Below are positions 45,467 to 54,143 of a stretch of DNA of 64,000 nt, piece after piece. The position numbers were made by a program, and so were the translations under genes. This DNA is from Syngnathus acus (Eukaryota; Chordata; Actinopteri; Syngnathiformes; Syngnathidae). The notes beneath the pieces were generated by a model. The model saw only the letters and a list, made by a program, of their open reading frames with translations, was not told the DNA's origin and searched no databases. The first letter of the stretch is position 1, and the number at the start of each line of letters is the position of its first letter. The stretch is taken from positions 1,535,501 to 1,599,500 of the forward strand of contig NC_051103.1 in the NCBI RefSeq assembly GCF_901709675.1, given 5' to 3'.

Positions 45467-46378
45467 TCTTAACTAGGCTGGATGTATTTTTTTTGTTGGC
45501 GTTGATTTCTCCGACTGCCCATAAAGGCACCACCGCGATCAGTTAGGTTAAAATGAAAAGAGAGGAAAGTGACGTGCGGACATGTGAAAAAGGCGGCTCT
45601 GTATGGGAGAGAAGTTGAAGAGGAATAAAAACACCCTTGGAAACCAAAACTTGCCCCTCGTCGTGACTCGGAGCCGCAACAAATGTTTCGGATTTGTGTA
45701 GGGTACATTGTGACAGCAAACGAGCAGGTGATCGAGCAAGCGTCTGATACGAGAGCATTGCGTTCGTATGGAGCGTGTTTGAAGTGAACAGCAGAGACGA
45801 AAGGAAAAAGGCAAAGTGTTGTGAAATAAAATATTACCTGTAATACGTATTTTGTTATTTGCTGATTGTATGTATTAAACTATCACATTCATTGTCAGTC
45901 AAGAAGAGAAGAGGACTATTCGCATCGGATCCATAGTGCGCATGCGCAGTGATACTGCCTCCGTATGACGTCCAGTGCGCGATGGAGATTAAAAAACAAA
46001 CAATATTTGACAATAACACAGGTTTCTGTTCCTGTCTTTGGTAATGTCCCCCTGTCTTTTTGTTCCACGTCTTTGTCGGTCAGTCCTGTTGTTGGTTTTG
46101 TTAGAGAGTTATGTTAGTTTACCAAGTCTGTGTTTTGAGTTCCTCCAATGAACCCTGGTTCAAGCTGCACTTGGTCGCCCTCTTCCTTTCCACACTCCAA
46201 CCGTGACAAGAGTTTCTTCAAAAATTGTTGTACCATGATTTTCTTCAAAAAAAAAAAAAAAAAAAGATTTAAAAAAACAATTTTTTTTTTTAAAATTGTA
46301 CCCATGTATAATGCGCACCCCGGATTTTAGGACAATAAATTAGTTAAATTTTGCGCATTATACATGGAAAAAAACGGT
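45467..46378. mobile_element. Second MITE-like copy with CCGTTTTTT terminus and LTR-like insert
   Basis: 45,467-45,850 is the reverse of 38,020-38,410, and the right end GCGCATTATACATGGAAAAAAACGGTA lies at 46,350-46,378. Between them 46,010-46,210 includes AACCCTGGTTCAAGCTGCAC, the LTR family motif reversed. The left terminus was not located. Confidence 0.55.
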
Positions 46379-46685
46379 ATTTTAGAAACCTTTACAGACG
46401 GTTAAAATCCACATAATAGTTACGCGCGCACGTGTTCCGTGAGCGTTCTCGCCCCCCCCCCCACCTTTCCTTTCTCCCGCCAAGTAGCATATTGCCCCTC
46501 TACACAGCACAGTCCTCGTTAGTATAGTGGACAGTATCTCCACCTGTCACGCGGAAGACCGGGGTTAGATTCCCTGACGGGGAGTTTATTTCTTTGTGCA
46601 AAATAGAATTTAAGCAGGTTTTCGACCCATGTGCGTTAACCTGTGTTTGCAGCAGAGTTATTAAATAGCTGCATTGGTTTATATC
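46379..46685. repeat. Inverted-repeat arm 1 (with tRNA-Asp-like sequence)
   Basis: This roughly 290-bp stretch is matched in reverse at 49,235-49,505. Shared landmarks include GAGCGTTC before CC-rich sequence, TTTCTCCCGCCAAG, the tRNA-Asp segment and GCAGAGTTATTAAATAGCTG. Confidence 0.75.
46513..46584 (+). pseudogene. tRNA-Asp (GTC) pseudogene, recent
   Basis: TCCTCGTTAGTATAGTGGAC to CCTGACGGGGAG, 72 nt, with anticodon loop CTGTCAC. One anticodon-stem mismatch and T-loop TTAGATT (invariant C56 lost, box B damaged) argue against function. Confidence 0.65.
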
Positions 46686-46686
46686 A

Positions 46687-47596
46687 GTGGTTCCCAAAGT
46701 GGGGGGCGGTGGAAAGATCTGGGGGGGCGGTGAGGAAGAAAGGGGCGGTAGGGGGGCGGCAGTCGATTTGTACACAACACGCCGCTCTGGCCCAGTCAGA
46801 TCCGACAGCATAGACTACAAAAGCAAAAGCTCAGGTTTGTAATTTCAAGCTTGTAATGTTCAGAATTTTATCTTATAATAAAAACCGCATTCTGGCGGTC
46901 AACATCATCTTGAGTTCAAGTCAACATGAAATTGGGGACTCGCCAGAACGCGCCGTGTTGTGTTGTGTTGAGCTGGTTAGGGCAGTGGTCCCCAACCACC
47001 GGGCCGCGGACCGGTACCGGTCCGTGGGTCACTTGGTACCGGGCCGCCAAGCCGCACAGAATTTTTTTTTTTAATCGACGATCAATTAATTCAGGTCAAG
47101 ACACTCGTCCCGGTCACGTGACATGTTTCCCCAGTCGAGCCCGCAAAGCTAATATGTGGCGACAGGCTAACTAACCAGGCAGTGAAGCATTCAAAACTGC
47201 TTCAACACATGGAGACCAAGCATCCTGCAATAAAAGACAAACCTTAAATCACTTCGGGTGTCATTGTCTCCGATTACGTCTAGATGGGACCGGCGCAAGC
47301 ACATCCATCCCATTAATATTACGTGAGACAATGAAGGTTACTGGTGGAAAGTTTATTTACGATTCTATGTTGCTGAAACAGTTAAAACTGCTAAAAAATA
47401 AATTGGTTTACTAAATACTAAGTTGGGTTTTATTTGTGAAATACACATTTGTGTTTAACCTTTCTCTTTTCAAATTGCAGCAAACCAAATATCAAGAAAG
47501 AGGTGTTTGTTTCCATATGTGCCTTGGGGGGGGGCGCTAGGAATTCACTGGAGAGCCAAAGGGGGCGCCAGCCTGCAAAAGTTTGGGAACCACTGG
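46687..47596. mobile_element. Non-autonomous hAT with perfect 8-bp target duplication
   Basis: The ends CAGTGGTTCCCAAAG and CTTTGGGAACCACTG-type (AGTTTGGGAACCACTG) are inverted, flanked on both sides by GTTTATAT. A second hAT end, CAGTGGTCCCCAACCACCGG, starts at 46,983 inside it, followed near 47,188 by a BED-finger remnant reading SKLLQHMETKHPAIKDK. Confidence 0.85.
46983..47330 (+). mobile_element. hAT left end plus transposase scrap, nested
   Basis: CAGTGGTCCCCAACCACCGGGCCG is a common vertebrate hAT terminus. The matching right end type (GGTTGGGGACCACTG) is seen only at 49,148-49,162, so this copy is deleted or rearranged. Confidence 0.6.
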
Positions 47597-48146
47597 TTTA
47601 TATCATTACATCATAAGATGGCACCGCGGATGGCCACCTCGGTGACTCGCTCCCTCCTACTTTGTGTTATCTTTTTAACCTCACTTTGAATCATACTTCC
47701 AGTTTGCCACGCAGAGCGCCGCAGCGGGGGACGTGTCCGCCAGCTAGAGCAGAATAGTGCGATAAGACTAGATGTGGCGGACACAGATGCGGACTGTAGT
47801 CAGCCCGCTAGCCCAGTTAGCATTAGCCCCAAGCGGCTTGCCAACCGCGATGAGCCAGTCAAGACGCATAGCCGTCCCAAGCCATCTCGGTCTACTGGCT
47901 CTCGCGCCCTGGTGATGCGGAAACTATTATACATGCGTTTATTATGTCGCACCTGGACTACTGTAACACATTATCAAAGTCAAAGTCTGCTTTATTGTCA
48001 ACTTCTTTACATGTCAAGACATACAAAGAGATTGAAATTGCGTTTCCTACTATCCCACGGTGGAGACATATTACACCCAATTGGTCCACAGACAAACAAA
48101 ACATCCAAGTAAACAATACACAAAGTAAAAATAAGAAGGCACATAC

Positions 48147-48960
48147 CGTATTTTTCGGACTAAAAGTCGCTCCGGAATATACATCGCATCAGACATAAAA
48201 TGCACAATAAAGTGAAAAAAAAAACATATATAAGTCGCTCCGGAGTATTAGTCGTGTTTTGGGGGAAATTTATTCGACAAAACCCAACACCAAGAACAAA
48301 CATGAACGAGCAACAACAGGCTAAACAATACGGTATGCTAACGTGACATAAACACAAACGAGAAGCTGAGAACGGGCCTGATGTAACAATAACAGTTATT
48401 CAAATAACTATAACATAAATAACACCTTTATCAAACCATCTGTGTCACTCCAAATCATTAAAGCCATCGATCGGGTTGGTCCTCCTTTATGTTAACAAGT
48501 CCGATGTCAGCGGCGCGTTGCAGTTCAAATTTTTCTATAGGCCCATATAACAATATATAAACTATGTATGAAATAACAATAATATAAACAACAATTTTAT
48601 CGAACCATCCGTGTCACTCCAAATCAATAAATCCATCAGAATCTTCGTCTTCCGTGTCACTTGAGAAAAAAAAAAAAAAAGGAAAAAAAAGTTGACGCCA
48701 GAAAGACTATGTGTGCCACGGACGTCAGACTAGATATATCAAATAAATGTAATATAAACAACAATTTTAACAAACCATCCGTGTCACTCCAAATCATTAA
48801 ATCCACCGGAATATTCATTCTCTGTGTCAACAAAACCCAAAAATAAACAGCTGTCGATTCCGGACCTACGTGCGGCGCTGATGTCAGCCTCATTGTCAGT
48901 TGGCTGCTCCAATTATTCCACAGATCTACGTATATAACTATATTGTAGCGTTACCGAAGT
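48147..48960. mobile_element. Mariner-like non-autonomous element with internal repeats
   Basis: It begins ACCGTATTTTTCGGACTAAA and GTCGCTCCGGAATA, a familiar teleost terminus. Inside, an AAACCATC-GTGTCACTCCAAATCA unit occurs three times (about 48,432, 48,603 and 48,774), spaced roughly 170 bp. No right terminus was defined. Confidence 0.5.
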
Positions 48961-49147
48961 ACCACGCAAGACGTGGGTTTGGTAACAGGCCGGCTCTTTA
49001 TTTCACAAATCAAAAGCTCAACATGTGAGCCAACACACGCAAGCGCCCAGGATCGCTCTTTCCACTCCCCCCACCCCCTACTGAAGTCTAACAACATACA
49101 CGTTGCTACTCTAAATAAACTACATATCAAATAACTATAGCAAAATA

Positions 49148-49162
49148 GGTTGGGGACCACTG
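49148..49162. mobile_element. Solitary hAT right terminus
   Basis: GGTTGGGGACCACTG complements the hAT left end at 46,983. The 2.2 kb between them is filled with unrelated elements. Confidence 0.5.
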
Positions 49163-49234
49163 ATTTAGTAGAAGGTGGCTACAGTTAAAAGTTTGAGTTC
49201 ATTTTGAAAAACTTACAGGTCACTCACTTAAGTT

Positions 49235-49505
49235 CAGACGCATGCACAACCAATGCAGCTACTATATAATAACTCTGCTGCAAACATAGGTTAATGCACT
49301 TGGGTTGAAAACCGAACCCCAGTCTTTCACGCGACAAGCAGAGATACTACCCACGATACTAACGAGGAACATGCCCTGTGTTGGGGCAAGATGGACTGCT
49401 TGGCGGGAGAAAGGAAAGGGAGGGGGCAGAAAGGGGAACGCTCACGGAACACATGCGCGTATAACTATTATGTGGATTTTAACCATCTGTAAAGATTTCT
49501 AAAAC
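49235..49505. repeat. Inverted-repeat arm 2 (with tRNA-Asp relic)
   Basis: This is the reverse of arm 1 at 46.38-46.68 kb. The two arms enclose about 2.5 kb of hAT and MITE sequence. Confidence 0.75.
49300..49368 (-). pseudogene. tRNA-Asp relic, minus strand
   Basis: Reversed, it reads TCCTCGTTAGTATCGTGGGT then TCTCTGCTTGTCGCGTGAA; the anticodon loop (TTGTCGC) and T arm are altered. It is more decayed than the copy in arm 1. Confidence 0.7.
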
Positions 49506-49574
49506 AGTACTGAAATGGGGCAATCTGCTGGTGTGGTTCATATATGCCTGCCTTCAAGTTTAGAGGGTACTACC

Positions 49575-49725
49575 TTTAGGGGGAGCATTAAAGGTTAGGG
49601 TTAAAGGTGAGGGGGTTACCGTTAGCGAGTTAGCAGGTTAGGGGTTAATTATTAGGGTTTGGTTATTGTTAGGGTTTTAGAGTTAGCGTTAGGGCTTGAA
49701 GTTAGGGAATTAGGAGCCTTAGGCC
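49575..49725. repeat. Degenerate TTAGGG-like tract
   Basis: Many near-copies of GTTAGGG (GGTTAGGGTTAAAGG, TTAGGGTTTGGTTATTG, GTTAGGGTTTTAGAGTTAGC) lie between the tRNA-Asp and tRNA-Pro relics. It is too imperfect for a recent telomere fusion. Confidence 0.6.
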
Positions 49726-49828
49726 AACCAGATTCCATTTATTCCATTAATCACTGACATTCAGTCTTCAGGTCCATGTCACATGGGCTACCAATCGGAA
49801 TGTAACGGGGTCAGCTGGTCTACTATGG

Positions 49829-49911
49829 GGCTCATTGATACAGGGGAATGATTCTTGCATGATTCTTGCTTAGGGTGCATGATTGCCCGGGTTTAGCTCC
49901 CGGACGAGCTC
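49829..49911 (+). pseudogene. tRNA-Pro (AGG) relic with internal duplication
   Basis: It follows tRNA-Pro (GGCTCATTGATACAGGGGAA; CTTAGGGTG; CCCGGACGAGCT), but ATGATTCTTGC is duplicated in the anticodon arm. Confidence 0.75.
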
Positions 49912-49988
49912 TTCTTGCAAAAACTATGTGGAGCGTTTGACAGGCCAACGTTACACGGAATGTAACATGGTCTGCCAGTTCTCGTTGT

Positions 49989-50060
49989 GGCTCGTTGGTC
50001 TAGGGGTATGATTCTCGCTTTGGGTGTGGGAGGTCCTGAGTTCAACTCCCAGACGAGCCC
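49989..50060 (+). tRNA. tRNA-Pro (TGG)
   Basis: 72 nt from GGCTCGTTGGTCTAGGGGTA to CCCAGACGAGCCC. Acceptor stem GGCTCGT/ACGAGCC is perfect, anticodon loop TTTGGGT, anticodon stem paired with wobbles, T-loop TTCAACT acceptable. The T stem has one mismatch. Possibly functional. Confidence 0.65.
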
Positions 50061-50269
50061 TTCCTTAAAACATTGCTGTTGATCAACTAGCCCAATTTAA
50101 TCTTGGGCGCTAGCCCGAATCCATACACGGTGGATGGCGGCAGTGGTATTTGAGAAGTGAAATGAAGTTTATTGGATTTGCAGACAGTGTGCAATTATTA
50201 TTTCAACAAAAGTAGGCAGGTACAGAAATTTAGTAGATCCTCCTTTTGCAGAAATAACAGCCTCTAGAC

Positions 50270-50642
50270 CAGTGGTTCTTAACCTGGGTTCGGTCGAACC
50301 CTGGGGGTTCGGCGAGTCGGTTTCAGGGGTTCGGCAGAGCCTCCACTGCAGAGGTCCGAACACACCTGATTTATATATCCGCATATCTGAACTGGTCTCG
50401 CAAAGGCAAAAGCAGACGTCACACTGATTTGCTGGTATGTCATTTCTTGTGAATTCATGCATTGTGTTGGTTTTATTCTTTGAACAAGGTGATGTTCATG
50501 CACGGCTCATTTTGCGTGCCAGTAAAATACATCTATGTCTTGAATTTGAAAAAAAAAATTTTTTTTTTTCCCACTCACGTTCGGTGATTGCGCATATGAA
50601 ACTGGTGGGATTCGGTACCTCCAAGAAGGTTAAGAACCACTT
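50270..50642. mobile_element. hAT MITE with near-perfect 8-bp target duplication
   Basis: The left end CAGTGGTTCTTAACCTGGGT and the right end GGTTAAGAACCACTT are inverted, flanked by CTCTAGAC and CTCTAAAC (7 of 8). Part of it recurs, inverted and with the same flank, at 59,885-60,099. Confidence 0.8.
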
Positions 50643-50888
50643 CTCTAAACACTTCCTATAGCTTCCAATGAGAGTGTGGATTCTGGTTGAAGGTATAATG
50701 GTCCATTCTTCTTGACAAATCTGTAACTCCTACAAACTTCATTTCACTTTTCAAATATCACTGTGTCTGTCTGCTATATATTTAACTGAAATTGCTGATC
50801 CGAACAGCCAAGGATTTATAAAGAAAATCTTGAAATTGATTAGGGGTGCCCAAACCTTTGCATACGACTGTATATGACCAAAGATTTT

Positions 50889-50949
50889 AGGTCCAACCGA
50901 GACTAGAACTGAGATCACTGGATTCAGAGTCTAGAGCGCTCATGGAACC
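50889..50949 (-). pseudogene. tRNA-Gln relic, deleted D arm
   Basis: Reversed, it reads GGTTCCATGAGCGCTCTAG then ACTCTGAATCCAGTG; about 12 nt of the D arm are missing. Confidence 0.75.
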
Positions 50950-51039
50950 CTCAGGTGTAGGGAAGCATACGCATTCATGGGGCAGCACACAAGCTGCTGC
51001 CATCTGCAAATTGTTCCCAGCTAAATGACGAATTATTTG

Positions 51040-51111
51040 AGGTCCCACCAAGACTTGAACTCAGATCACTGGATTCAGAGTCCAGAGTGCTCACCATTAC
51101 ACCATAGAACC
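51040..51111 (-). tRNA. tRNA-Gln (CTG)
   Basis: 72 nt, reversed start GGTTCTATGGTGTAATGGTG. Anticodon loop CTCTGAA on a perfect CTGGA/TCCAG stem; T-loop TTCAAGT retains C56 and A58; stems pair with several G-T wobbles. It is plausibly functional and is flanked by two dead tRNA-Gln copies. Confidence 0.7.
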
Positions 51112-51280
51112 CTGGCAATGACCGAAGGAGGAGCATAATTTTTCTGAGCACAATGCACTAACTAAGGCACTCATTTTACGAAATTGACAAAAGTAGTGGA
51201 GGCAGGGCTTACACACTCATAGGGCTGTACACAAAGTACTGAATTGGAATTTTTGTTCCATGTAAATGACTACAAATTGG

Positions 51281-51346
51281 AAGTTCCACCAAGACTTGAA
51301 CTTGGATTGCTAGATTCAGAGTGTTCACAATCACAGCATGCAAACA
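51281..51346 (-). pseudogene. tRNA-Gln relic
   Basis: AAGTTCCACCAAGACTTGAA and TTGCTAGATTCAGAGTG match the reverse of tRNA-Gln; several bases of the anticodon arm and the acceptor stem are lost. Confidence 0.7.
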
Positions 51347-51350
51347 TTAT

Positions 51351-51381
<31 letters not shown>

Positions 51382-51382
51382 G

Positions 51383-51413
<31 letters not shown>

Positions 51414-51449
51414 GTTGATTGATCAATTGGTCGATTGATCGATTGATCG

Positions 51450-51484
<35 letters not shown>

Positions 51485-51485
51485 C
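51351..51485. repeat. (GATT)n microsatellite
   Basis: GATT/GGTT/GATC tetranucleotides, imperfect in the middle. Confidence 0.95.
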
Positions 51486-51935
51486 AAAAGGATAGCAAAG
51501 AATGAGAATATCATCGAATGACAAGATGAACAATAAAAGCAACTCGAAATAAGCGATATGGGCATGAAATGGTTTTAACGTTCATAAGGGGTGACCATGA
51601 ACCAACAGTTTAAGCTCCAGTAGTTTGTACCCTGATAAATTGCACTCACTGAATGTCTTCTTGGATGGATGAACTGGAGGCAGTCCTGGAGTGGGTCTGC
51701 AGTCAGCTGGCCAAGCCAAGAAGGAAAGCGTTGGCTTGACAGTCGAAGGAAAAAAAAAAAATGGAAACACAGATTAGAGGCTGGTTTCGCCCTACACGTG
51801 GTCAGGGGAGCATTGTAGCGGAGTGTCGCACACCTGGCTGTTGCTGACTCAGAGAGCTTCTGGCTCCTGTTTGCCGAGGTGTCCCTGGCACACTTTGCAA
51901 AGCAGACAACACTGACAAATACATTTAGAAAATGT

Positions 51936-52008
51936 TGTTTCCACCCAGTCTCAAACAGGGGGCGTTTCGCGTCTTAGAAGAACATGATGACCACTACGCT
52001 ATGGAAAC
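51936..52008 (-). pseudogene. tRNA-Val-like pseudogene
   Basis: Reversed, GTTTCCATAGCGTAGTGGTC to GACTGGGTGGAAACA. The anticodon loop reads CTAAGAC and its stem no longer pairs. Confidence 0.7.
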
Positions 52009-52215
52009 TGCTGTGACGTCCAAAGCATTTTGAGAAGCCCGGCAAAAGTTCAACAAAAGTGAGTGAGGAAGAAAGCAGGCACTTATGAACTTTTTGATTT
52101 GCTTTTCAAAACTGTGCCAGCAAAAGCAATTTTTCCATACAAAGAAATAAATTCCGCGTCGGGGAATTGAAGCCCGATTTGCCGAGCCCAGGCTGAGTCG
52201 TTTTGCTAAAGGGTA

Positions 52216-52242
52216 CCTGATTTGAGACTGGGTGAAAACCAG
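52216..52242 (+). pseudogene. 3' end of a tRNA-Val relic
   Basis: CTGATTTGAGACTGGGTGAAAAC matches the T arm and acceptor of the other tRNA-Val relics. Confidence 0.45.
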
Positions 52243-52251
52243 GCTTCGCAC

Positions 52252-52891
52252 TTTTCTTTAACTTTTGCCAGGCTCTTCAAAAGGCTATGTGTGTCAGCGC
52301 AGTTTCCATGGTGTAGTGGTTATCACATTCCTCACACGCTGAAGGTCCCTGGTTGGAAACAAGTCTTATGATCCTTTTGATTTTAGACTCCGCGTCGGGG
52401 AATTGAACCTCAGTTTGCCGAGCCGAGGCCGTGAATAGTATAGCTAAAATGGCCTGTTGCGTTTTGTTCAAGATGTCCATCGTTAAGCAAGGAAAACAAA
52501 AAATGTGGAGTAACAGTATTTGTAACAGATATTAGGTTGTTTAATGGCAGTCAGTGCACAAGGCACTTCAGCAGATGAAACAACAACGTCAAACTTCAAA
52601 TCAGAAGGCTTTATACTGACCAAAAGCAGGAACTAGGAAGGGAATGGGAGGGAAGGATTAGGTCTCTTCTGTTATCACCTGAATGTCCTGTTATTTACTG
52701 AATGTTTTGTGACTATGTGTCATGGAACTTAACTGAGCCCTTTGTGCCGTGTCTGTGCTCACTGCCTATGTGTAAGTGAAAGTCACAAAGCTCTATGTGC
52801 CGTGTCTGTGCTCTGATTGAGCGACTATGTTTGGGCAAATTATTTACACATTGATTGATGTGATGAAGTATATATGTTTGTATAAACTAAT
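52252..52891. repeat. 640-bp repeat, direct copy of 21.92-22.56 kb
   Basis: Nearly identical to 21,924-22,563, including the tRNA-Val-like segment at about 52,301-52,361. It ends at ATAAACTAAT, immediately followed by the family A LINE tail. Confidence 0.8.
52301..52361 (+). pseudogene. tRNA-Val-like pseudogene (CAC)
   Basis: Same as the segment at 21,976 but one C shorter before TCACACGC. Confidence 0.7.
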
Positions 52892-54072
52892 TCAAGATTC
52901 AAGATTCAAGAGTTTTTATTCGCCATGTTTGAGCGTGCCAAACAAGGAATTTGACTTCGGTAAAACACACCCTCTGTTCAACATATAGGTGACTAACAAC
53001 ACTCAGGACATGTGAATAATGGCAAAAACAGTGTAGACAAATTCAAAAGGTGTGAAGAGCAGGATGTTATTGCACAGTAATGCCTCTGAGACTCTATGAG
53101 TGGTGTGAGTTCATCAGAGCAACAGCCTGGGGGAAGAAGCTGTCTCGGTGTCTGCTGGTTTTGGCGTACCGAGCTCTATAACGCCGTCCGGAGGGGAGTA
53201 GTTCAAACAGACTGCAACCTGGGTGAGAAGGGTCTGTAGAGATGTTCCTTGCACGTTTCCTGGTCCTGGACAGGTACAAGTCTTGGATAGAAGGGAGGTT
53301 GATTCCAATGATCTTTTCTGCAGTCCTGATCGTCCGTTGCAGTCTGTGCTTGTCTTGTTTGGAGGCTGATCCAAACCAGACAGTGATGGAGGTGCAGAGG
53401 ACAGACTGGATGATGGCAGTGTAGAAGGTCTTCAGAAGCTCTCGCGGCAGGTTGAACTTCTTGAGCTGTCTCAGGAAGTACAGCCTCTGCTGGGCCTTCT
53501 TCCGGACAGAGTCTATGTGGCCGGTCCATTTCAGGTCCCGAGAGATTGTGGTTCCCAGGAACTTGAAGGTGTCTGTGGAGAGAATAGTATTACTGCGGAT
53601 AGTGAGGGGTAAAAGTGGTGAAGGGTCTCGCCTGAAATCCACTGTCATCTCCACGGTCTTGAGCGGGTTCAGCTCCAGATGGTTTTGGTTGCACCAGTGG
53701 ACCAGCCGCTCCACCTCCTGTCTGTACGCAGTCTCATCACCGTCCTGGATCAGTCCGATGAGAGTGGTGTCGTCTGCATACTTCAGGAGCTTCACAGGAG
53801 AGTCATCTGAGGAGAAATCATTGGTGTAGAGAGAGAAGAGCAGTGGGGAGAGGACGCACCCCTGAGGGGCTCCAGTATTGGTGGTCCGGGTGTCAGATGT
53901 GATGCCCCCCAGCCTCACACGCTGTCTCCTGTTGGTCAGGAAGCTGGTGATCCACTGACAGGTGGGGGCAGGCACCGCAAGCTGGATGAGCTTCTGTTGG
54001 AGGATGTCAGGAGCGATGGTGTTGAACGCCGAGCTGAAGTCCACGAACAGGATCCTGGCGTACGTTCCTGGA
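52892..54072 (-). mobile_element. Family A LINE, 5'-truncated, with complete 3' tail
   Basis: The 3' end is the short tandem tail (rc of ATTCAAGATTCAAGATTCAAG), preceded by the family A 3' UTR. The 5' truncation point is at CCAGGAACGTACGCC, fused to hAT sequence (AGGTTCAAATTTC). No intact target duplication is recognised. Confidence 0.85.
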
Positions 54073-54143
54073 GGTTCAAATTTCATGCAGGTTCTGAAAT
54101 GAATCGGTGTTTCCTTCATCAAGTTGCCTGCCCCACATTGCAA
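53094..54143 (-). CDS. Family A reverse transcriptase fragment fused to hAT sequence
   Basis: 349-residue frame; the first 24 residues are out-of-frame hAT sequence. Family A starts at [18 protein letters not shown]. Motifs [13 protein letters not shown] and KYADDTTLIG are intact and the C terminus reaches PSGRRYRARYAKTS. The RT N-terminal part and the endonuclease are missing. Confidence 0.85.
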   Translation of the reverse strand: MQCGAGNLMKETPIHFRTCMKFEPPGTYARILFVDFSSAFNTIAPDILQQKLIQLAVPAPTCQWITSFLTNRRQRVRLGGITSDTRTTNTGAPQGCVLSPLLFSLYTNDFSSDDSPVKLLKYADDTTLIGLIQDGDETAYRQEVERLVHWCNQNHLELNPLKTVEMTVDFRRDPSPLLPLTIRSNTILSTDTFKFLGTTISRDLKWTGHIDSVRKKAQQRLYFLRQLKKFNLPRELLKTFYTAIIQSVLCTSITVWFGSASKQDKHRLQRTIRTAEKIIGINLPSIQDLYLSRTRKRARNISTDPSHPGCSLFELLPSGRRYRARYAKTSRHRDSFFPQAVALMNSHHS

